Part shown: positions 25,760-32,969 of the stretch, in pieces
Layout of the letters: the number at the start of each line of letters is the position of its first letter
How positions within the stretch are numbered: position 1 is the first letter of the stretch
Assembly: GCA_016719645.1 (NCBI GenBank)
Contig: JADJYS010000011.1
Coordinates: 1 to 41,001, forward strand
Direction of reading: 5' to 3'
Length of the DNA stretch: 41,001 bases
DNA from: a bacterium
Lineage (GTDB): Bacteria; Krumholzibacteriota; Krumholzibacteriia; LZORAL124-64-63
Notes under the pieces: generated by a model
The model's database searches: none
The model's input: only the letters and a program-made list of their open reading frames with translations
Told to the model about the DNA's origin: nothing
Made by a program: the position numbers and the translations under genes

Positions 25760-26300
25760 CGGGATCCCCCTCGTCGACGCGCTCGAACAGGTTGAGCACG
25801 TCGGTGTTGCTCATGCGGATGCAGCCCTGGGAGACGGGCTCGCCGATGCGGTCCTCGTGGTTGGTGCCGTGGATGTAGATGAAGCGGCCCTCCGAGTCGC
25901 AGCCGGGGCCGCGGTTCAGGCCCTCCTCGCAGCCCTGCAGGGTGAGGATGCGCGTCAGGATGAGGTCGTCCCGCGGCGCGGGCTCGCCGGGGCGCCACAC
26001 GCCCTCGGGCTCGCGGCTGCTGAACCAGGTGCCGAGCTCCTGGCCGGCGCCGATGCGCCGCGCGATGCGGTGCACGCCCGGCGGCGTGCCGAGGGAGCCC
26101 TCGCGCCCGTTGAGGCCGGCGGCGGCCGTCGAAACGCCGTAGACCCGGCTCGCGCGCCCCCCCTCGACCAGCACCAGGCACTGGTCGGCGACGCTCACCA
26201 GGAGCCACCGCGGCGGCTCCTCCCCCAGGACCAGCCGGAGGCGTTCGCGGGCGTCGCGGTGCATCTCGCTGTCGATCAAGCCGTTGCCGCAGCGGTGCAT
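25746..26300 (-). CDS. YkuD-family L,D-transpeptidase
   Basis: A 184-residue YkuD-domain protein. The catalytic motif is complete: FIYIHGTNHEDRIGEPVSQG followed by CIRMSN, with the His and Cys of the family dyad. Such enzymes form 3-3 peptidoglycan cross-links or anchor proteins to the wall. ATG 26300 follows GGAGGG by eight bases. No signal peptide or membrane helix is visible (start MHRCGNGLID), which is odd for an enzyme that normally works in the periplasm; an upstream in-frame ATG at 26378 does not create one either. It heads a three-gene overlapping operon with the MurC-like ligase and pgeF. Confidence 0.87.
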   Translation of the reverse strand: MHRCGNGLIDSEMHRDARERLRLVLGEEPPRWLLVSVADQCLVLVEGGRASRVYGVSTAAAGLNGREGSLGTPPGVHRIARRIGAGQELGTWFSSREPEGVWRPGEPAPRDDLILTRILTLQGCEEGLNRGPGCDSEGRFIYIHGTNHEDRIGEPVSQGCIRMSNTDVLNLFERVDEGDPVVIA

Positions 26301-26390
26301 GGCGGCGCTCCCTCCGGTGCCAGGACGATGCCGGGACCGTAACACCGCCGCGCCGCGCCGGGCAACGGCCGACTGCAACTAACTGTGAAT

Positions 26391-26419
26391 TTGAAAACAG
26401 TGCGGCCGATGACCATGAT
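26391..26419 (+). promoter_or_regulatory. Promoter of the acyl-phosphate/butyrate kinase operon
   Basis: TTGAAA (26391-26396), a 17-bp spacer and CATGAT (26414-26419) precede the start codon by about 50 bases. An inverted repeat ACTGT (26382-26386) / ACAGT (26397-26401) flanks the -35 box and may be an operator. Confidence 0.5.
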
Positions 26420-26470
26420 TGGACTCCGGAGCACCCGCTCCCCACAGATCCCACCGCCCGCGGAGGAGCC

Positions 26471-28711
26471 ATGACCGAGATCAGCGGCGCAGCGCTGCCG
26501 TTCGACATCGACCGCGCCCTCGACGATCAGATCCTGGCCGTGATGCAGAACCGCCCCACGGTGGTGCTGACCGAGGCGCTGGACCCGCGCACCGTCGAGG
26601 CCGCCTGCCACCTGTCCCGCTTCGCGCGCCTGGTGTTCCTGGCGGACGAGGCGGCGGTGCGGGCCGTCCAGCGCGACCACCTGCCCCACCTCGACCCGAC
26701 CCGCGTGGCGTACACCTTCCAGAACGCGGCCTTCGTCGACCCGGCGGCCAGCTCCGACCTGCTGGACGAGTTCGTCGCCGAGTACCTGGCCCTGCCGGCG
26801 GAGCTGCGCCGCGCCGACCTGCCGCAGGAGGCGCGCCGGCTGCTGAGCGAGCCCGCCCGCTTCGGCATCATGTGCGTGCGCTGCGGGCACGCCGACACGG
26901 TCGTCGGCGGCCTGACGCACGAGCCCCGGCAGTACTTCCGCCCCATGCTGCGCCTGCTGCGCGTCAACAAGGTCATGTGCGAGGCGGGCATCTTCGTGCT
27001 GCCGCCCGACCACCCGGCGGACATCTTCCCGCACAACATCGTGGTCTTCGGCGACGTGGGCGTGAACGCGACGATGACGCCCGAGACCCTGGCCCGCATC
27101 GCGGTGGGCACCTGCGCCGTGGCCCGCGACCTCTTCCCCGAGGACGTGCTGCCGACGATCAACGGCGCCATCGTCAGCTACTCGCACAAGGGCTCCGACG
27201 AGGGCCCGTCGCCCGAGCTGGTCCGCCGCGCCACGGCCCTGGTGCCGGAGATCCTGGCCGAGCGCGTCGCCCTGGGCGAGCGCTACCGCACGATCCACAT
27301 CGAGGGCGAGGTGAAGATCTCCACCGCCCTCTCGCGGCGCTCGGCCATGTACTACCAGCCGGCCGAGGGCGCGCCCGGCGGCACCAACGTCATCATCGCC
27401 CCCAACCTCGACCTCGGGAACCTGCTGTTCCACCTCTACGCCACGCGCTACCCCGAGGCGAAGAAGTTCCCGGTGATGTTCGGCGTGCGTTTCAAGGGCG
27501 TCGACCTGCCGATGGACTCCTCGGCCCAGGACGTCATGCTCGCGATCAAGGCCAGCCTGCTGCGCCACCACAAGTTCGGCCACTGGACGCGCACCCCCAA
27601 GGACACCTTCTTCCCGCGCCCGCGCATCCTGGCGATCAACCCCGGCTCGACCAGCACCAAGATCAGCGTCTACGAGGGCGACCTCGAGAGCTTCACCAAG
27701 GAGCTGCAGCACGGCGCCGACGAGCTGGCGCCCTTCGAGTCGCGGCCCATCACGGAGCAGGCCGGCTTCCGCAAGCAGGCCGTGCTGGCCGCCCTGGCCG
27801 AGCACGACCTGACGCTGGCCGACCTCGACGCCGTCGCCGGCCGCGGTGGTCTGGTGCGGCCCATCCCCCACGGCACCTACGCCGTCAACGAGCGGATGCT
27901 GGCCGACCTGCGCGCCGCCGTGGGCGGGGAGCACGCCTCCAACCTCGGGGCGCTCATCGCCGACGAGCTCTGCCGCGGCACCCCGTTGCCCGCCTTCATC
28001 GTGGATCCCGTGGTCGTGGACGAGGTCTGGGAGAAGGCCAAGATCACCGGCTTCAAGTCGGTCCGCCGCCTGGTGATCAGCCACGCCCTGAACCAGATCG
28101 CCACGGCGCAGCGCTTCGCGCAGGAGCACGAGACGTTCTACGAGCGCATCAACGTGATCGTCTGCCACATGGGCGGCGGCATCACCGTCGGCGCCCACCG
28201 CCGGGGCCGCTACCTCGACGTCAACAACGGCCTCAACGGCGAGGGGCCCTTCACCCCGCAGCGCTCCGGCACCGTGCCCACCGGCCAGCTCATCGACCTC
28301 TGCTTCTCCGGGCGTTACACCAAGGCCGAGCTGAAGCTGCTGAACAAGGGCCGCGGCGGTCTCATCGACCTGCTCGGGACCGCGGACCTGCGCGAGGTGG
28401 AGAAGCGCGTCGCGGACGGCGACGAGTGGGCGGCCCTGGTCTTCGACGCCCTGGCCTACCAGATCGCCAAGCACATCGCCATGCTGCTGCCCGCCTTCCA
28501 GGACGAGCCCGTCGACGGCATCCTGCTGACCGGGGGCATGGCCCGCAGCGCCGGCCTGGTCGCGGCGATCCGCGCCTACGTCCCGGGGCACTGCGGCCGC
28601 GTCGCCGTCTATCCCGGCGAGAACGAGATGGCCGCCCTGGTCCAGGGCGCCCTGCGCGTCCTGAACGGCAAGGAAGCGGCCCGCACCTACGCCCCGGAGG
28701 CCGGATCGTGA
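26471..28711 (+). CDS. Fusion of a phosphotransacylase-like domain to butyrate kinase
   Basis: A 746-residue two-domain protein. Residues about 1-370 resemble the phosphate acetyl/butyryltransferase fold: PTVVLTEALDPRTVEAA, FGIMCVRCGHADTVVGGLTH, GVNATMTPETLARIAVGT, SYSHKGSDEGPSPELV and NVIIAPNLDLGNLLFHL. The active-site H-S-T motif of phosphotransacetylase appears as T-H-E, so catalysis may be lost. Residues about 384-740 are a clear butyrate/acetate-kinase (ASKHA) domain: RILAINPGSTSTKISVYEG (phosphate-1), GGLVRPIPHGTYAVNE, VCHMGGGITVGAHRRG, GEGPFTPQRSGTVP and ILLTGGMARS. It would make butyrate and ATP from butyryl-phosphate. ATG 26471 has GGAGGA upstream. The stop overlaps the next gene (GTGA). 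Confidence 0.85.
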   Translation: MTEISGAALPFDIDRALDDQILAVMQNRPTVVLTEALDPRTVEAACHLSRFARLVFLADEAAVRAVQRDHLPHLDPTRVAYTFQNAAFVDPAASSDLLDEFVAEYLALPAELRRADLPQEARRLLSEPARFGIMCVRCGHADTVVGGLTHEPRQYFRPMLRLLRVNKVMCEAGIFVLPPDHPADIFPHNIVVFGDVGVNATMTPETLARIAVGTCAVARDLFPEDVLPTINGAIVSYSHKGSDEGPSPELVRRATALVPEILAERVALGERYRTIHIEGEVKISTALSRRSAMYYQPAEGAPGGTNVIIAPNLDLGNLLFHLYATRYPEAKKFPVMFGVRFKGVDLPMDSSAQDVMLAIKASLLRHHKFGHWTRTPKDTFFPRPRILAINPGSTSTKISVYEGDLESFTKELQHGADELAPFESRPITEQAGFRKQAVLAALAEHDLTLADLDAVAGRGGLVRPIPHGTYAVNERMLADLRAAVGGEHASNLGALIADELCRGTPLPAFIVDPVVVDEVWEKAKITGFKSVRRLVISHALNQIATAQRFAQEHETFYERINVIVCHMGGGITVGAHRRGRYLDVNNGLNGEGPFTPQRSGTVPTGQLIDLCFSGRYTKAELKLLNKGRGGLIDLLGTADLREVEKRVADGDEWAALVFDALAYQIAKHIAMLLPAFQDEPVDGILLTGGMARSAGLVAAIRAYVPGHCGRVAVYPGENEMAALVQGALRVLNGKEAARTYAPEAGS

Positions 28712-29625
28712 CCCCCATCCGCACGCTCGACGAGATGGTCGCCTCGCTGCGCGCCTCGCCGGCCCGGCACGTGGCCGTGGCTGCCGGCCACGACCCCAAC
28801 ACGATCGAAGCCGCGGCGCGCGCCGTCCGCGAGGACATCGCGCGGGTGACCCTGGTGGGCGACGCGGCCCGCATCGGCGCCCTGTGCGGCGCGCAGGGCC
28901 TCGACCGCGGCGCCTTCACGGTGATCGACGAGCCGGACGTCGCGGCCGCCGGGCTGCGCGCCCGCGACCTGGTGCGCGACGGCCGCGCCGACGTGCTGAT
29001 GAAGGGCCTGATCTCCACCTCCGACTACATGAAGTCCATCCTGGACAAGGAGCGCGGCCTGCTGCCGGAGGGGGCGATCCTGACCCACCTGACGGTCTTC
29101 GAGCTGCCCGCCCACACCGCCCGGCACGGCAAGCTGCTGTTCGTCAGCGACGTGGCGATCATCCCGCTGCCGGACCTCGCGACGAAGAAGAAGATCCTGC
29201 GCTGCTGCATCGACGCCGCGCACAGCTTCGGGCTGGAGCGGCCCCTGGCCGCCCTGCTCGCCGCCAGCGAGAAGGTCAGCCCCAAGATGCCGGCGACCGT
29301 CGAGGCGGCGGCCATCGCGGCGGACGCGGCCGCGGAGTTCCCCGACGCCGTGGTCGACGGCCCCCTGGCCCTGGACGTCGCCATCTCGCCCGAGGCCTGC
29401 GCCATCAAGGGCCTGGACTCGCCGTTGGGCGGCGCCGCGGACATCCTGGTCTTCCCCAACATCGAGAGCGGCAACGTCTTCTACAAGGCGGGCACCCTGC
29501 TCTCCCGGGGCCGCCTGGCCGCCGCGGTCGTGGGCACATCCTCGCCCTGCGTTCTGACCAGCCGCGCGGACACTGAAGAATCAAAATTCCTCTCCATCGC
29601 CCTCGGCTGCCGCCTGGTCCACTGA
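28708..29625 (+). CDS. ptb: Phosphate butyryltransferase
   Basis: A 305-residue enzyme transferring the acyl group of butyryl-CoA to phosphate, feeding the kinase encoded immediately upstream. Family features include VAVAAGHDPNTIEAA, RADVLMKGLISTSDYMKSIL (the Ptb M-K-G-x-x-x-T-x-x-x-L motif), LLFVSDVAIIPLPDL, AALLAASEKVSPKMPATVEA, VVDGPLALDVAISPEA and ADILVFPNIESGNVFYK. The latter motifs mark true Ptb rather than Pta. GTG 28708 overlaps the TGA of the fusion gene. Homologues may prefer branched-chain acyl-CoA, which would fit the icmF gene in the window. Confidence 0.9.
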   Translation: MTPIRTLDEMVASLRASPARHVAVAAGHDPNTIEAAARAVREDIARVTLVGDAARIGALCGAQGLDRGAFTVIDEPDVAAAGLRARDLVRDGRADVLMKGLISTSDYMKSILDKERGLLPEGAILTHLTVFELPAHTARHGKLLFVSDVAIIPLPDLATKKKILRCCIDAAHSFGLERPLAALLAASEKVSPKMPATVEAAAIAADAAAEFPDAVVDGPLALDVAISPEACAIKGLDSPLGGAADILVFPNIESGNVFYKAGTLLSRGRLAAAVVGTSSPCVLTSRADTEESKFLSIALGCRLVH

Positions 29626-29639
29626 ACCGGTTCGGCCGC

Positions 29640-29864
29640 GATCGAGTGGATGTCCCTTCCCGTTGCCCGGATCTCCTTCGTCCGCCTCACATCGACCCGC
29701 CGAGACGGGGGGCGCGCCCCGGGCACCTCCTGTGCCCGGAGCGCTTGGCTTTCGGGTCCCTGCGCCCTCCTGGCGCAGGGACCCTGCAGACACCCCCGTC
29801 TCGGCGGGTCGATGTGAGGCGGACGAGATGAGACACGAGCAAGGGAAGGGACATCCACCCGATC
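29640..29864. repeat. 225-bp nested inverted repeat with twin CTCCT-loop hairpins
   Basis: An imperfect inverted repeat fills the gap between ptb and the HDOD genes. Outer arms pair 29646-29661 with 29843-29858 (16 bp, extended by GATC ends). Inner arms pair 29678-29711 with 29793-29826 (34 bp, perfect). Inside are two separate hairpins: 29714-29726 with 29732-29744 (one mismatch) and 29754-29766 with 29772-29784 (perfect 13 bp); both have the identical 5-nt loop CTCCT. The fold is a long stem ending in a three-way junction. On the reverse strand the loops read AGGAG. No coding sequence, tRNA or terminator explains it; it could be a structured RNA, a recombination/attachment site or a mobile repeat. 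Confidence 0.85.
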
Positions 29865-29956
29865 ACGGCCAAACCTCAAGTCGATGCCGGGACGGCCGAA
29901 GAGAGTGTTAACCAAAGTCCTGCCGCCGAGCTCTTCGTCGCCCACGGAGCCCGCAG

Positions 29957-30886
29957 ATGGATGTCGCAATCCGAGGACCCGGCACGTTCAAGGACGAATT
30001 CGCCGAGGCCTTCCGCACCGTCAAGCTGCCGGTCCTGCCGGCGGCCGTGTCGCGCCTGCTGGCGGAGGTGAACAGCCCCGAGGCCGAGGTCGGGCGCATC
30101 GAGCGCATCATCGCGGCGGAGCCGCTGATCAGCGCCAAGGTGCTGCGCACGATCAACTCCTCGCACTTCGCGCTGCGCACCACGGTGACGTCGATCCGCC
30201 ACGCCGTGGCCCTGCTCGGACTGGACCGCATCCGCTCGATCGTGCTGAGCTACGCGGTTCTGGAGTCGGTGCCCCACCCGCCGACGAGCCTCTTCAAGCA
30301 CGAGGCGTTCTGGTCGGACACGCTGCTGCGGTCGCTGCTGGCCCGCATCCTCGCGCGCCGCTCCGGCATCGGCGACGAGGAGGAGGCGTTCACGGCGATG
30401 ATGCTGGCGGACATCTCGATCCCCGTCCTGCTGACCGTCTACGCCGACGTCTACCTGTCGGTCTTCGCGCGCTGGAGCGGCCAGCCGAACGAACTGGCGC
30501 AGCTCGAGCGCGACCACGTGGGCTGGGACCACGCCCTGGCCAGCGCCTGGATCCTCGAGAAGTGGGAGTTCCCGCCCGCGCTGGTGATGGTCGCGGGCGC
30601 GCACAACTGCAGCGCCGAGCAGCTGCGCCGCCAGGGCCTCGCCGGCACCGTGGCGCTGCCGGTGATGGTGGCCTCGCTGCTGCCCAGCGCGCTCAAGCCG
30701 GACGCGGCCCGCTGCCGCAACCTGATCCGCGTCGCCCGCAAGGAGCTGAACATCGCGCCGCCGGCCTGGCCGGCGATCCACGACCAGGTCCGCGAGAGCT
30801 TCGACGCCATCTGCACGGAATTCGACCTCGCCGGCCACCTCGCGCTGGAAGTGCTGAACGTGCTGCGGGAAACGGCCAACCACTGA
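29957..30886 (+). CDS. HDOD-domain protein (first of a tandem pair)
   Basis: A 309-residue soluble protein. The HDOD domain spans about residues 15-210: VKLPVLPAAVSRLLAEVNSPEAEV, IIAAEPLISAKVLRTINSSHFAL, TSIRHAVALLGLDRIRSIVLSYAV and MMLADISIPVLL. HDOD is a degenerate HD-phosphohydrolase-like fold found in signalling proteins; catalytic HD residues are not conserved, so an enzyme role is unlikely. There is no EAL, GGDEF or kinase domain attached. ATG 29957 has GGAG upstream. It lies 24 bases before a paralogue of similar length and 90 bases after the nested inverted repeat. Pathway unknown. Confidence 0.83.
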   Translation: MDVAIRGPGTFKDEFAEAFRTVKLPVLPAAVSRLLAEVNSPEAEVGRIERIIAAEPLISAKVLRTINSSHFALRTTVTSIRHAVALLGLDRIRSIVLSYAVLESVPHPPTSLFKHEAFWSDTLLRSLLARILARRSGIGDEEEAFTAMMLADISIPVLLTVYADVYLSVFARWSGQPNELAQLERDHVGWDHALASAWILEKWEFPPALVMVAGAHNCSAEQLRRQGLAGTVALPVMVASLLPSALKPDAARCRNLIRVARKELNIAPPAWPAIHDQVRESFDAICTEFDLAGHLALEVLNVLRETANH

Positions 30887-30910
30887 CCGACACCGGAAGG
30901 CGACGACGCC

Positions 30911-31870
30911 ATGGGCCTGCTCGACTCCCTGAAGCTGCACACCGCCGTGGCGGGCGGGGACTTCGACGTGATGTTCGCGCGCGTGAAGCTGCCGCCGCTG
31001 CCCGCCGCCGTGGCGAAGGTGCTGGAGGAAGTGAACCGCGAGGAGCCGGACGTCGCGAAGCTGGAGACGATCATCGGCGCCGAGCTGGAGCTGAGCGTGC
31101 GGATCCTGACGACCATCAACTCGTCGCTCTTCGCGCTGCGCAACGAGGTCACCAGCGTCCGGCACGCCATCAGCCTGCTGGGCTTCGACCGGGTCCGCTC
31201 GGTGATCCTGGGCTACTCGGTCCACGACGCGCTGCCGCGGCCGCCCGGCGATCTGTTCCGGCACGAGGCCTATTGGACGGACACGCTGCTGCGCTCGCTG
31301 CTGGCCCGTTCGCTGGCGCGCCGCTGCCGGTCCGACGAGGCGGAGGCGGCCTTCACGGCCATGCTGGTGGCCGACGTGGCGGTGCCGGTGCTGCTGACCG
31401 GCTGCCAGACGTTCTACGAGCCGATGCTGACCGAGTGGCGCCGCAGCCGGCGGCCGCTGGCCGAGATCGAGCGCGAGGCCCACGGCTGGGACCACGGCCG
31501 GGCCGGGGCCTGGATCCTGCGCTCCTGGAAGTTCCCGGAGCGGATGACCGCCCTCGTCGAGGCGCACACCTCGACTCCCTCGCAGCTCGCCGAAGCCGGC
31601 CTGGCGGACTCGGTGGCGCCCTGCATCGCGACGTCGTCGCTGCTGCCCAGCTGCCTCTGCAGCGAGCCGGCGCGCTGCGACGCTCTGATCGACCGCTCGT
31701 TCTCGGCGCTGGACGTCCCGCCGGCCGAGTGGCCCGGCATTTACGCGGAGGTCCGCGACGAATTCCAATCGATCTTCGTGCAGTTCGGGCTGTCCGGCGA
31801 CCACATGCGGGCGACCGCAGAAGTGCTCGGCGCGGCGATCCGGCGGCGCGGCCTGCAGCTTCCCGACTGA
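30911..31870 (+). CDS. HDOD-domain protein (second of a tandem pair)
   Basis: A 319-residue paralogue of the preceding gene with the same layout: VKLPPLPAAVAKVLEEVNREEPDV, INSSLFALRNEVTSVRHAI, SLLGFDRVRSVILGYSV, AYWTDTLLRSLLARSLARR, MLVADVAVPVLL and WDHGRAGAWILRSW. Similarity extends through the C-terminal third, so the pair arose by tandem duplication of the entire gene. Stand-alone HDOD proteins act in signalling and stress responses in several bacteria, but no partner is visible here. The gene ends before a strong hairpin. Confidence 0.83.
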   Translation: MGLLDSLKLHTAVAGGDFDVMFARVKLPPLPAAVAKVLEEVNREEPDVAKLETIIGAELELSVRILTTINSSLFALRNEVTSVRHAISLLGFDRVRSVILGYSVHDALPRPPGDLFRHEAYWTDTLLRSLLARSLARRCRSDEAEAAFTAMLVADVAVPVLLTGCQTFYEPMLTEWRRSRRPLAEIEREAHGWDHGRAGAWILRSWKFPERMTALVEAHTSTPSQLAEAGLADSVAPCIATSSLLPSCLCSEPARCDALIDRSFSALDVPPAEWPGIYAEVRDEFQSIFVQFGLSGDHMRATAEVLGAAIRRRGLQLPD

Positions 31871-31897
31871 ACGCCGCCGGCCGGCGACCGCATGAAA

Positions 31898-31926
31898 GAG
31901 GGGGCGCCCCGCCGGGGCGCCCCCTC
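31898..31926. terminator. Bidirectional terminator
   Basis: A perfect 13-bp stem (31898-31910 with 31914-31926) with loop GCC lies between the convergent HDOD and tag-protein genes. On the reverse strand it is followed by TTTCATG, on the forward strand by GCGATTCC, so it serves the minus-strand gene somewhat better. Confidence 0.75.
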
Positions 31927-31946
31927 GCGATTCCGCTACCGCCGGT

Positions 31947-32792
31947 TCAGCGGTAGATCGCCTTCAGCTCGCCCCAGCTGCTGGCCGCGTCCTCGTCCAG
32001 CGGCAGGGCCTTGTCGGCGCCGTCGGGGCAGCCCATCTCGTTGTAGCCGGCCAGCAGGTCCTTGATGGCCAGGGCCTGCGAGCGGGCGGGATCGGCCGGG
32101 TTGCTGCCCAGCGGGTGCACGGCCAGGAAGGCGTTGCCGTCGTCGATCGCGCCCTGGATGTCGTCGCTGGCGCCGTTGGCGACGTTCAGCTTGGCCGCGA
32201 TCAGGTGGTGGGCCAGGATGACGGTCGCGTCGCCGCGCACGGGCCGGCGGATGATCGCGATCAGCTGCGCCTGGCTGTAGCCGACGCCGCCGAGGCTGAA
32301 GCTGGTCATCGGCCAGTCGCTGGCGTGGTTCTTCCAGTAGCCGGGCGTGAAGTGGCAGGCGTCCTGCTCGGGGCAGTCGCAGTTGAACGCGGCGCTGAAG
32401 GTGCGGGTGTTGCGCACGTCGCCGTTGTCCTGCGGGTAGGCCGGCGTGGTCAGCACGACCGTGCCGGCGACCGTGTAGTCGCCGCAGAGGTCGCCGTCCC
32501 AGAGCCCGGCCAAGCTGATCGTCGGGAACGCGGGCACGATCGTGACCTGGCCGCTGCGGGTCTGGACCGGGACGCCGCCCTGGGATAGGACCACGTTGTA
32601 ATCGACGAACGCCTCGGGCACCACGATGGGGTACGCCCGGAAGACGACCGTCGCGTCGACGGTGAAGCCGGCGCAGTCGGCCGTGGCGCCGAAGGTCTCG
32701 ATGTGGGTGGCCAGCGCGGGGCTGGCGGCGATCAGGAACAGGAAAGGCAACAGGGCGACGGTGCGCCCCCGCTTCAAGGATTCGATGCTCAT
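31947..32792 (-). CDS. Secreted protein with TPGYWKNH domain and C-terminal WGxxKxxYR tag
   Basis: A 281-residue exported protein. The signal peptide is LLPFLFLIAASPALA, cleaved before THIETFG. Residues about 30-140 are beta-rich with paired cysteines (ADCAGFTVDATVVF, DLCGDYTVAGTVVL, FNCDCPEQDAC). A second region opens with CHFTPGYWKNHASDWP, a motif seen in secreted proteins of several bacteria and archaea, followed by a helical segment (VILAHHLIAAKLNVANGAS, ALAIKDLLAGYNEMGCPDGA). The final residues are WGELKAIYR directly before the stop, shared with two other proteins here. No catalytic motif is apparent and no function is known. ATG 32792 is preceded by a G-rich ribosome site. Confidence 0.8.
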   Translation of the reverse strand: MSIESLKRGRTVALLPFLFLIAASPALATHIETFGATADCAGFTVDATVVFRAYPIVVPEAFVDYNVVLSQGGVPVQTRSGQVTIVPAFPTISLAGLWDGDLCGDYTVAGTVVLTTPAYPQDNGDVRNTRTFSAAFNCDCPEQDACHFTPGYWKNHASDWPMTSFSLGGVGYSQAQLIAIIRRPVRGDATVILAHHLIAAKLNVANGASDDIQGAIDDGNAFLAVHPLGSNPADPARSQALAIKDLLAGYNEMGCPDGADKALPLDEDAASSWGELKAIYR

Positions 32793-32888
32793 GGTGTTGT
32801 CCCCCTACGGTTGAGTGGCGCCGCTGGCGGCACGTCGACGATGACGAGAATCATCTACAGAAACTGTCACCGGAAGATGGTAGCACGA

Positions 32889-32923
32889 ATTATCACGAAA
32901 TCGGGATCATTATTGCAATAATG
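32889..32923 (-). promoter_or_regulatory. Promoter and palindromic operator candidate of the TPGYWKNH gene
   Basis: On the reverse strand TTGCAA (32918-32913), an 18-bp spacer and GATAAT (32894-32889) make a plausible promoter about 100 bases before the start codon. The -35 box is the centre of a perfect 16-bp palindrome CATTATTGCAATAATG (32908-32923), well placed for a repressor. Confidence 0.5.
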
Positions 32924-32945
32924 TCATAATTGTTTCCGAATGAGG

Positions 32946-32962
32946 CATTAGCATCTCTAATG
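32946..32962 (-). terminator. Small hairpin after the APC permease gene
   Basis: CATTAG (32946-32951) pairs with CTAATG (32957-32962) across a 5-nt loop, 8 bases after the permease stop. The stem is short and AT-rich, so termination strength is doubtful. Confidence 0.3.
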
Positions 32963-32969
32963 ACCGCGC

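Noticed and set aside
29700..29800. Cloverleaf-like fold considered as a tRNA
   Set aside because: No CCA end, T-loop or anticodon-arm consensus; stems are far too long and both inner loops are CTCCT.
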